Assembly (NCBI RefSeq): GCF_000374345.1
Contig: NZ_KB894017.1
Span: 1-32,305 of the forward strand
Reading direction: 5' to 3'
Origin: Heyndrickxia acidiproducens DSM 23148
Lineage (GTDB): Bacteria > Bacillota > Bacilli > Bacillales > Bacillaceae_C
Length of the DNA: 32,305 nucleotides
Part shown: positions 15,910 through 23,400 of the stretch, one piece after another
Position numbering within the stretch: the stretch's first letter is position 1
Layout of the letters: each line of letters begins with the position of its first letter
Notes under the pieces: model-generated
What the model saw: only the letters and a program-made list of their open reading frames with translations
Told to the model about the DNA's origin: nothing
Database searches by the model: none
Translations under genes and position numbers: made by a program

Positions 15910-15938
15910 TTTCCAAATGTACCAAATCGCGTTATGAT
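15910..15938 (+). promoter_or_regulatory. Candidate SigA promoter of the B12 operon
   Basis: TTTCCA (15910-15915) and TATGAT (15933-15938) with a 17-base spacer lie just before the cobalamin aptamer, placing a transcription start near 15945. Confidence 0.5.
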
Positions 15939-15949
15939 GAAAGAGCAAA

Positions 15950-16076
15950 ATCAAGGTGTTTTTTGCTTTTTTCGACAACAATTGAATAGACGCGAAGAGC
16001 AGATGGAAGCAGGTGAAAATCCTGCACGGTCCCGCCACTGTGATGGAAGTATTTCCTTAGTCAGATCTTTCTCTCT
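15950..16076 (+). promoter_or_regulatory. Cobalamin (B12) riboswitch aptamer
   Basis: The conserved core is plain: AAGCAGGTGAAAATCCTGCA, then CGGTCCCGCCACTGTGATGG (about 16016-16045), which is the B12-box region. The 5' element TCAAGGTGTT (15951-15960) and a 3' AGTCAGATC (about 16060-16067) fit the ends of the aptamer. It belongs to the AdoCbl-type consensus family; the exact limits are approximate. In this class, cobalamin binding lowers expression of the genes that follow, here by way of the terminator at 16127-16163. The aptamer implies that the three downstream genes serve cobalamin uptake or use. Confidence 0.93.
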
Positions 16077-16126
16077 TCATGTGCTATTTTCATAACGCCT
16101 ACGAGGTATAGGCGGAGAACGATCTT

Positions 16127-16163
16127 TCCCTTGTATACCTCTTCGTACAAGGGATATTTTTTT
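16127..16163 (+). terminator. Riboswitch expression-platform terminator
   Basis: TCCCTTGTA (16127-16135) pairs with TACAAGGGA (16146-16154), followed by TATTTTTTT, only 17 bases before the first start codon. A GCCTA...TAGGCG inverted pair just upstream (about 16097-16114) may form part of the switching structure. Confidence 0.88.
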
Positions 16164-16179
16164 GAATGGGGGAAGAAAA

Positions 16180-17652
16180 ATGGCACACAAAAAATGGCTG
16201 ATTGCAATTGCGGTGTTTATCGCAAGCTTCATGGCATTCATGCCAATGCAATCCTTTGCGGCTGTATCTGTACAATCAGACATCAATACGACTGCCGATT
16301 ACTATAAAGCTGGTGAGTTAACGGACGGATTGGTGGTTGCCGCGCTCGCAAAAGAAAACAAGCTGACGGCAAACGAGAAGAAAACCTATCGCAATTATTT
16401 ATCCAATCAAATAAAAACCACGACATTAGGCGCAGCAGATTTGGACAAGGCCATTATCGCCTTAAAAGCAATAGGGGAAGACCCGGAAAATTTTGCCGGT
16501 AAAAACCTTGTTGAAATGGTCTATCGTTCCAGTGAAAGTAAGACTACAACGGGCTATGCGTATGATTTAATCGCATTAAATACGGGGGATTATACGATTC
16601 CGGATGACGCTGTTAATTCTCCGAAAGCGATCGTGGATAAGTTGACCAGCCTGGAGTACCATGACGGCGGCTGGAGCTGGGGTACAGGGGCAACTTCTTC
16701 AGATGTTGATTCAACGGGAATGGTGCTGACTGCACTTGCAACATACCAGGACCAGCATGACGGCGATGTAAAAGCGGCGATCAGGTACGGCATCCGTTAT
16801 TTGAAAGCCGCAGAAAAAGACAATGCCGGTTTTGATAACTATGGCATAAATTCCAACAGCACCGCCCAGGCCATTATCGGCTTAACATCAGCCGGCGTTG
16901 ATCCAACCGCAGGAGATTTTGTGAAAAAAGGAACGAACCCGGTATCCTTGCTCAGCACCTTTAAGGATAAAAAAAACGGCGGCTATAAATGGCAGACAAC
17001 GAGTGAGGCTTCCGACTCGTTCTCAACCGCGCAGGTTTTTCAAGCATTGGTGGCCTATAATCAATTTGTAAAGGGCAGTTCCCTTTATGATTTCAGCACG
17101 GTTAGCAGTTCCAATTCCGCAGGCAGCACGGATACGTCAGACAACAATTCCGGCAGCACAGTTTCTGATATATCCTCTGATTCCGGAAGCGGTACAAGCA
17201 CATCTTCTGATTCTGGCAGCACCAAAAGCACAACCGGGTCTGGCGGCAAATCCGGGGCCGGCACAACAACATCCGGTACAGCAAGTGATCCGGTTACAAA
17301 AGTGATAGAGCGTTCAACTGCAACAAAGGAAATCATCTCAAACAATCATACTGTGACAAATGATCACACGGTCACGAACAATGATACGACCACGAATAAC
17401 CGTACGATTACGGAAAAACAGCCGGAACAGCCGGCTACAGCCCATGCAAAAACAACAACAGCAAAGGACGGAAAGAACACAGCACCCGTGCCTGCCATTA
17501 CGGTTGTTCAAGACAATACACAACCAGCCAAAGTGGTGATTACAAAAACGACTGACATAAATCCGCTCCATGGCTGGGTAGGATTTTCAAGCGTCCTTGC
17601 CGGCGGAATTCTAATTGCGCTCCGGAAAACCATTTTAGGAAGGTGGGGATGA
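16180..17652 (+). CDS. Membrane-anchored alpha/alpha-barrel protein, transcobalamin alpha-domain-like
   Basis: A 490-aa surface protein. Residues 1-27 form a signal peptide (MAHKKWLIAIAVF..., cleavage near SFA-A). Residues about 30-305 form a helical repeat domain of the prenyltransferase/squalene-cyclase toroid type, with HDGGWSWGTGATSSDVDST, NSNSTAQAIIGLTSAGVDP and DSFSTAQVFQALVAYNQF. This fold also makes up the N-terminal domain of transcobalamin and intrinsic factor. Residues 306-460 are a Ser/Thr/Gly linker with a heptad-like stretch (HTVTNDHTVTNNDTTTNN). The end has a transmembrane helix (WVGFSSVLAGGILIAL) and an RKTILGRWG tail. ATG 16180 has GGGGGA upstream; TTG 16162 lies within the terminator. 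It overlaps the DUF4430 gene by ATGA. Cobalamin binding is inferred from riboswitch and neighbours. Confidence 0.85.
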   Translation: MAHKKWLIAIAVFIASFMAFMPMQSFAAVSVQSDINTTADYYKAGELTDGLVVAALAKENKLTANEKKTYRNYLSNQIKTTTLGAADLDKAIIALKAIGEDPENFAGKNLVEMVYRSSESKTTTGYAYDLIALNTGDYTIPDDAVNSPKAIVDKLTSLEYHDGGWSWGTGATSSDVDSTGMVLTALATYQDQHDGDVKAAIRYGIRYLKAAEKDNAGFDNYGINSNSTAQAIIGLTSAGVDPTAGDFVKKGTNPVSLLSTFKDKKNGGYKWQTTSEASDSFSTAQVFQALVAYNQFVKGSSLYDFSTVSSSNSAGSTDTSDNNSGSTVSDISSDSGSGTSTSSDSGSTKSTTGSGGKSGAGTTTSGTASDPVTKVIERSTATKEIISNNHTVTNDHTVTNNDTTTNNRTITEKQPEQPATAHAKTTTAKDGKNTAPVPAITVVQDNTQPAKVVITKTTDINPLHGWVGFSSVLAGGILIALRKTILGRWG

Positions 17653-18449
17653 ACATGCCAAATTTTAAACATACCCTTTACGATTTAGCGGCGCTTGCCT
17701 TGATTGTCTTTGGCGTCTGGTTCACCGTTGACGGCATCTCAACCCATACGACAACAGAAAAAACAGCAGCCGGCAGCCCGAAAATTGAAAAAGTCTTATA
17801 TCAGGCTGATGGAAACACAAAAGCTTCCACTGTTGATACAAACGGCAAAGACGCAACAAAATCGGCAAATCAAGTTGTGCTTACCGAACCGAAAAACAGC
17901 AAAAACGAGGCAAACAGCAGCAGCACTTCAAATACCGGCAGCACAAACGCTAAAGACAACGCAGACAGCGGTGACAAATCAAACAGCGCCAATACTTCAA
18001 CAAGCCATGATGGTACAACCAGTACGAAGACCGCTGTAATAAGCGGGAATACTTCTTCCGATGCTTCTTCATCCGGCTCAGGCAGCAGCGCTTCTTCTTC
18101 CGGAGGGACAAGCACGGCGGCGAGTACTCCGGCTAAACAGGAAACCGTGTCGGTAACAGTCAGAGGGTATAAAGGCACGATTGCGAGCGGGACGTATGCA
18201 TACAATGATGGCGATACAGCATTTACCATGTTGGAGACGGCAGCAGACAAGAGCGGGTTCAGTGTCAATTCAACCGGTTCCGGGGCGACCGCATATGTGA
18301 AAGGGATCAATGGCCAAAATGAAGGGGACAAGAGTTCAACAAGCGGCTGGAAGTACACAGTAAACGGCAAAACGCCGAGCGTATCTGCCGGTGCGTACAA
18401 ACTAAAGGCCGGAGACAAACTGGTCTGGTATTATGCAAAATCAGAATAA
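17649..18449 (+). CDS. Membrane-anchored DUF4430 protein, transcobalamin beta-domain-like
   Basis: A 266-aa protein with an N-terminal transmembrane anchor near residues 10-30 (LYDLAALALIVFGVWFTVDG), a very long Ser/Thr/Asn/Lys linker (about 31-165), and a C-terminal DUF4430 domain (about 167-266). Its signature runs through TMLETAADKSGF, SGWKYTVNGKTPSV and LKAGDKLVWYY. DUF4430 is the beta domain that forms the second half of the cobalamin site in transcobalamin-type proteins. The expected topology is N-in/C-out, so the domain sits outside the cell opposite its partner. Translation is coupled to the upstream gene by an ATGA overlap (17649-17652); GTG 17643 is a less likely start. The gene for an ECF S component follows 15 bases later. 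Confidence 0.85.
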   Translation: MNMPNFKHTLYDLAALALIVFGVWFTVDGISTHTTTEKTAAGSPKIEKVLYQADGNTKASTVDTNGKDATKSANQVVLTEPKNSKNEANSSSTSNTGSTNAKDNADSGDKSNSANTSTSHDGTTSTKTAVISGNTSSDASSSGSGSSASSSGGTSTAASTPAKQETVSVTVRGYKGTIASGTYAYNDGDTAFTMLETAADKSGFSVNSTGSGATAYVKGINGQNEGDKSSTSGWKYTVNGKTPSVSAGAYKLKAGDKLVWYYAKSE

Positions 18450-18464
18450 AAGGGGGTTTCCGTG

Positions 18465-19046
18465 ATGAAACAACCCGCTGTAAAACCGAAGTCATATAAA
18501 ACGGCCTCGGTTCTGACGAGAAAGATTACATTGCTTGCCTGCTTATCGGCATTAAGTATCGTCGGGCGCGTGTCAATGGCTGCCATTCCAAATGTACAGC
18601 CCTCGACGATGATCATTATTTGCGGATCACTGGTATTCGGTATCCAATTCGGGCTCGGACTGGCGGTGCTGACTGTCTTCGGTTCCAACATGATGCTCGG
18701 CATGGGGCCTTTTGTGTTCATGCAGTTGCTTGGCTGGGGGACGGTTGCCATTCTGTCGGGCCTGCTCGGAAAAAAAGCACTGTATAAAAAAATCCCCCAT
18801 GTCGGGATGTCGATTTACGCTTCTTTTTCAGGCTATCTCTACGGTTTCCTGGTATCGTTGAATGTCCTCTTTATCGGCGGCCCGATTTCATTCTGGGCTT
18901 ACTATATCGCCGGTCTCCCTTTCGATACGTACCATGCCGCCGGGAACTTTTTCTTTTACCTGCTTTTAAGCCCGATAATCATTCAATTGCTGGAAAAAGA
19001 AAAAAAGAAAATGGAGCTGATCCGCGGGCAGGCAAACGGCCATTAA
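18465..19046 (+). CDS. ECF transporter S component, probably cobalamin-specific
   Basis: A 193-aa integral membrane protein with about six hydrophobic segments, the size and layout of an ECF substrate-binding subunit. The first helix (LLACLSALSIVGRV) has small residues spaced as in the A-x-x-x-A contact with EcfT, followed by AAIPNVQPSTMIIICGSLVFG, a motif common to this family. No EcfA or EcfT genes are in the window, so it would use a shared EcfAA'T module encoded elsewhere. The riboswitch and the two transcobalamin-like genes point to cobalamin or a precursor as substrate. The start is ATG 18465 with AAAGGGGG upstream; GTG 18462 is adjacent. It is the last gene of the operon, followed by a strong terminator. 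Confidence 0.88.
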   Translation: MKQPAVKPKSYKTASVLTRKITLLACLSALSIVGRVSMAAIPNVQPSTMIIICGSLVFGIQFGLGLAVLTVFGSNMMLGMGPFVFMQLLGWGTVAILSGLLGKKALYKKIPHVGMSIYASFSGYLYGFLVSLNVLFIGGPISFWAYYIAGLPFDTYHAAGNFFFYLLLSPIIIQLLEKEKKKMELIRGQANGH

Positions 19047-19087
19047 AAAAAGCGAAGAATGCTTTCAAAAGCATTCTTCGCTTTTTT
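19046..19087 (+). terminator. Terminator of the B12 operon
   Basis: A 20-bp perfect stem (arms 19046-19065 and 19068-19087, core GCGAAGAATGC) with a 2-base minimal loop and T-run. It begins at the S-component stop codon. Confidence 0.95.
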
Positions 19088-19195
19088 AATAGGATGACAA
19101 TTTTGCTTTCATCATGTATATTCCAGCCATATAAGCAATGCCACAGTGTGTTTCAGTTTTGCCTGTATAAAAAATCAGCATGCCACACCGGTATT

Positions 19196-19705
19196 TCAAA
19201 GTAATTTTGGCCGTTTGGAAATCTTATTGTTGAAAAACCGGATGATGGCAATGATCCCTCTGCATAATAGCAGTTTGCTGATTAAACTAAGCAGTGAATG
19301 CTGCCATGACCAACCTTTATTCCACACAATCAGCCGTGTCTTTTTGGCTGCAATCATTTCAAAGATGACTTGCGGAATGACTAAGGAGAGCAGTTTTAAA
19401 ATGAATCCGGCTGGTTTGCTGTTCAAAGTCCACTGATTATAGTAAAGCAGCATAAGTGGATAATGGATAAAATCAAACGGGAGATGAATCTTAAATATTT
19501 TCGCAAGCGGCCTGACAGGGTATTTTAAATATCTTTTTGAAACCAGGTACTTGTCTAAAAACGAATTACCAATGATGCTTACCAGGTATATGATCACCCA
19601 GTCTTTGAGCGGGCGTTTGAAGATGGCAAATGGCAATAGCAGCAACGGGACGGCAGTCAATAACGTTAAAAGGACGGAATTGGTACTTGCTTTTCTGATC
19701 ATCAT
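19196..19705 (-). CDS. CBO0543-family membrane protein (hypothetical)
   Basis: A 169-aa basic protein with about four hydrophobic segments: VLLTLLTAVPLLLLPFAIF, WVIIYLVSIIGNSFL, FIHYPLMLLYYNQW and LLSLVIPQVIFEMIA. The middle segment LDKYLVSKRYLKYPVRPLAK with FDFIHYPLMLLYYNQ resembles the family annotated CBO0543 in Bacillus, as I recall it; the function of that family is unknown. A GGAGG ribosome site lies seven bases before the first of two adjacent ATGs. It stands alone between the B12 operon and the T7SS locus, on the opposite strand to both. Confidence 0.65.
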   Translation of the reverse strand: MMIRKASTNSVLLTLLTAVPLLLLPFAIFKRPLKDWVIIYLVSIIGNSFLDKYLVSKRYLKYPVRPLAKIFKIHLPFDFIHYPLMLLYYNQWTLNSKPAGFILKLLSLVIPQVIFEMIAAKKTRLIVWNKGWSWQHSLLSLISKLLLCRGIIAIIRFFNNKISKRPKLL

Positions 19706-20063
19706 GAAAACCTCCGCTAATATGGTGTGTATGGTTGGCAGTGATTATGTACCGTTTTTTGCAAATCCGGCAGCCTATACGATTTGAAAAAACAGGAAAA
19801 AGGAACTGCTAAATGTAATATTTGACATATTAAACCCATTTATTTCTAACCGAATGAACCAATTGGACTATGCTTTTACGACTTGTTTAGTTTGATAGGC
19901 CTAAAAAAGCAATAAACACCGGAAATGAACTAAGAAAATAGTCCTGCAGAATCTTTTGAAAAAACTGGCGTTTACTTGACGAACTTGCTGATTATGAGTT
20001 AATTAATATATAGGTATTTTTTTGTTTCCATGTTTTTTAAATGATTAAAAGGAGGAAAAGAAA
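19706..20063. other. Intergenic region upstream of the T7SS locus
   Basis: No gene is convincing here. It should hold the divergent promoters of the CBO0543-type gene and of yukE. TTGACG at 19976-19981 with TTAATT at 19999-20004 (17-base spacer) is the best plus-strand candidate, but the -10 is poor. The last 80 bases are strongly A/T-rich, which may matter for a regulator of secretion. Confidence 0.4.
20049..20055 (+). promoter_or_regulatory. Ribosome site that fixes the TTG start of yukE
   Basis: AAGGAGG lies eight bases before TTG 20064. The next ATG in frame, 20082, has no ribosome site, and orthologues begin MAG, so TTG is the start. Confidence 0.85.
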
Positions 20064-20360
20064 TTGGCAGGAACAATTCGGATGACGCCGGAGGAATTGA
20101 AAGCAAAAGCGCAACGCTACGGGCAAAGCGGGCAGCAAATCGAACAAATTTTAAGAGAGTTAACAAATTTGCAGAATGAGTTGCGCGGAGAATGGGAAGG
20201 CCGTGCTTTCCAGGGATTCGATGATCAATTCAATCAATTAAAACCTAAAGTCCAAAATTTTGCGCAATTAATGCATGACATTCATACACAGTTGAACAAG
20301 ACAGCGGATGCGGTTGCTCAACACGACGAAGAACTTTCACGGAATTTTGGGCTTCAATAA
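20064..20360 (+). CDS. yukE: WXG100 protein YukE/EsxA, T7SS substrate
   Basis: A 98-aa helical-hairpin protein secreted by, and needed for, Firmicutes type VII secretion. The turn motif is W44-E45-G46 (RGEWEGRAFQGF) at the centre of the protein, as in all WXG100 proteins. The N-terminus MAGTIRMTPEEL closely matches B. subtilis YukE (MAGLIRVTPEEL). The C-terminal tail (HDEELSRNFGLQ) lacks the tyrosine of the mycobacterial YxxxD/E signal, as I recall is also true of B. subtilis YukE. The start is TTG. It is first in the T7SS locus and separated from esaA by a strong hairpin, which suggests it is made in excess over the machinery. Confidence 0.96.
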   Translation: MAGTIRMTPEELKAKAQRYGQSGQQIEQILRELTNLQNELRGEWEGRAFQGFDDQFNQLKPKVQNFAQLMHDIHTQLNKTADAVAQHDEELSRNFGLQ

Positions 20361-20414
20361 CTGTTTTTCTTGTTAAATACGTATGCATGATTCCGTTCAT
20401 TAAGAATCTTTGCC

Positions 20415-20450
20415 GAAGGAGCCACGCGACAACTGTTGTGTGGCTCCTTC
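20415..20450 (+). terminator. Hairpin between yukE and esaA (partial terminator or mRNA stabiliser)
   Basis: GAAGGAGCCAC (20415-20425) pairs with GTGGCTCCTTC (20440-20450), and inside it ACAA pairs with TTGT, giving a tall stem. It is followed by TGTCTATTAC rather than a T-run, so readthrough is expected. It lies 55 bases after the yukE stop and 34 before the esaA start. Confidence 0.7.
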
Positions 20451-20484
20451 TGTCTATTACATACGAAAAAAGGAGTGGAAAAGA

Positions 20485-23400
20485 TTGAAAAGGTGGTTCT
20501 TGGTGTTTGCCGTTTTTCTGCTCTTAATGCTTGGGCTTTCTTCCGGCAGTGCCTATATGGCTTTTAATGCTGCCTCAAAAGGAGTCATCCGCAACGATGA
20601 TCAGAAAATGGCGGTTGCCCTTGTGAACGAGGATGAAGGCGGGAGCTTTAACGGAAAAAAATATGCTTTCGGCAACGAATTTGTTAAAAATATCGAAAAA
20701 GATAACAGCCAAGATTGGTATGTCGTCAGCCGCGGGGTTGCCGAAAGCGGCCTGAATACAAACACGTATAATATGATGATCGTGATCCCGAATGATTTTA
20801 CAGAAAAGGCTTTATCGATTACTTCTTCAACGCCTGAAAATGTGGTGCTGGATTATAAAGTTAATGCATCCGGAAGTACGGGTTTAAAAACGAAAGCTGA
20901 AAAAACCGCAAACTCGATTCTGGAAAACTTTAACCGCCGGATTATTGATGTTTACTTTGCCAGCATCTTAGGAAATCTGCATGATGCCCAGGATAATGTC
21001 ACGACACTGATCAAAAAGGAACAAGACCACACCAATTACTACATAAACCGGGTACATGCGCCGTTATCGGGGTATACAAACCAGTTCAGTTCAGTACAGG
21101 AAGAATCCAAGCTTTCAAAAAATGCGTTTAAAGGATTCCAGGATCTGATCAAAGGGAACGGCAGCCTGCTTGCAGAGAGCGAAAAGGAAGGGGACGCCTA
21201 CCAAACCGGGTTGCTCGATTATGTAAAAATGAAAAATGCCAATGAGATGCTCTCAAGCAGCTTTGCAGACCAGCTCCAGGCTTTTCATGACAATCTAAAC
21301 AATGAAGCCATCCAGCAGCAGCTTGACACTCTGCTGCTCGCCAACCAGGCCGTTAACGCGCAATTTCAAGCCCGGGCGGATCAGGATGGAAATATCCTCG
21401 CACAGTCCGGCTCGATACAAACGTATCTGGCATCCACAAAGGGCGCCATTCAGGAATTGCAAACGGATTTAACAGCAAAATTAAATACGGATCTCGAACA
21501 ATCCATTGCCGCACAACTGCAAAAAGAGATGAGCGGGGCAGATCAAAAAGTTGCCTTGGACCAGTTTTTCAAAAACCCGGATGAAGCCATTCGGCAGCGC
21601 ATCCAAAAACAAATCAGCCGGCTGCCTTCGTTAGAACTGAGGGAAATTGAAAACGCGGATTTGGATGATTCGGTTTCAGCACAAATGAAAAATGTCATTG
21701 CCGTCAGCAAACAATATGGCAATGAATTCGGCTACGATCCTGAACCAAAAGATGATCAACTGCCTATTGTCGAACAGGTCAATCAGATTAAGCAAGACTT
21801 GACAGATTCAGGTTTGACTTTAACAGATAAGGTGGAAGAACTCCCAAGAAGCAAAAAACCGGGGCAGATTTTTACATTAAGCATTCCGAAAGCATTTTCT
21901 CTGGAAAAACTAACACTCATTTTACCGGATGGAGAGGAAAAAAAATTAGAGGACAACCAAATTGTTCTTCCGGCAACCGAAAAAGGTGCTTTCACCGTAA
22001 AGGCAGATGTTAAATTGAAGGACGATGCACTAGACGAGGTGAAGCTGTTCGAGCCGGTGAAATGGTCGTGGCAAATTGAACAAAAAGATGCTGAAAATGA
22101 TGGAAAGGCCAAAAATGCAGGGGGACAGACTGCCAATTCCGGCAAGCCGGACAGCTCAGAAACTGCGGCTGATCGCGGGACCGGGACAAAAGCTGATCCT
22201 GACAACGCCTCCAATTTGGAAGTAACCCGCACGGCTTCTAAAGTTTCAGCCGGACAGCGTTCCATTAAGGCAGCTGCTGAGGAAAATTCAACAGCCGCGG
22301 TACCAAATGGGGACCCGGATGCACAAAGCAGAAACGCAGGCACAAGCGGTAATAGCGGGAATGCCGATAACGGAAACGCCGGCATAAGCGATGATAACGG
22401 GAATACAGATAACAGCGGAAACGCCGGCATAAACGGCGACGCGAATACAGATAACAGCGGAAGCACCGGCACAAACGCCGACGGGAACGCAGATAACAGC
22501 GGAAACACCGGTACAAACGACGGTAACGGGAACGCAGATAACAGCGGAAACACCGATACAAATGGCAATGATGGGAAAACGGATAATAACGGAAACGCCG
22601 GTACTAACGGCGATGGGAATGCAGATAACGATGGAAACGCCGGCACAAGCGATGATAACGGAAACACGGACCATACCGGTGGCAGCAATACCGGCACGCA
22701 AACACCGGAACCGGTGAAAGTCGTCAACAACACGATCTCGCATCAAGTGATGACCAAACTTACGGATGACCCAAGCGGGAAACTGATGCAGGCTCTGAAT
22801 GACACCATCAAAGACTACCAAAAAACTGCAATGCTGTATGAACTGTATTTTGGAAAAGATGTTTCCGTGCTCGCAGACGACAGCACTGGAAGTTTAAAGG
22901 ATGCTGCAAGCAAAGATTCCCTGTATTACTTGTTCAATCAGCAAAATATTGCCGATGTACTGGCCGGGTATATTGCAGGCTATATTACAAACGATGTCCG
23001 CGGGCAGACAGAAAATCTGAAAAATAAGATCGATTCTTACCTCCAGCTTGTCCAGGAAACACAAACCCATGCGGACGGGATGGCTGCACAAATTCAAAAC
23101 ACAATTGCACAGGCGGATACGCTGAATGCAGGCGTTGCCGAAACACTGAAAAACCTGGATGCCTGGCGGAAAGCGAGCCTCGAATTACAGGATGGAAATG
23201 GGAAAATTGCGGCAAGCCAAAGTGAAGAAGGCAGTAAAGTAATGGCATTGGGAGACCAGTTCAAATCTTTACTGGCAACGAGCCAGGCTTTAAAAGAAGA
23301 ATCAGCCAGCAATCTGCACTCAGCAGATACGGTGTATACAACCTTCGACGAAATTGACAAACAGGCAAATGAAATCAAGGCGAGCGGCCAAACCTTGGTG

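Noticed and set aside
17560..17652. A possible LPXTG-type sortase signal at the end of the barrel protein
   Set aside because: A hydrophobic helix with basic tail is present but no LPXTG-like motif precedes it; a plain membrane anchor is the simpler reading.
21783..22733. A 316-aa minus-strand open frame rich in Phe, Pro, Leu and Ser inside esaA
   Set aside because: It is the antisense of the Asn/Gly/Asp repeat region; biased codons keep the reverse frame open. No ribosome site or family resemblance.
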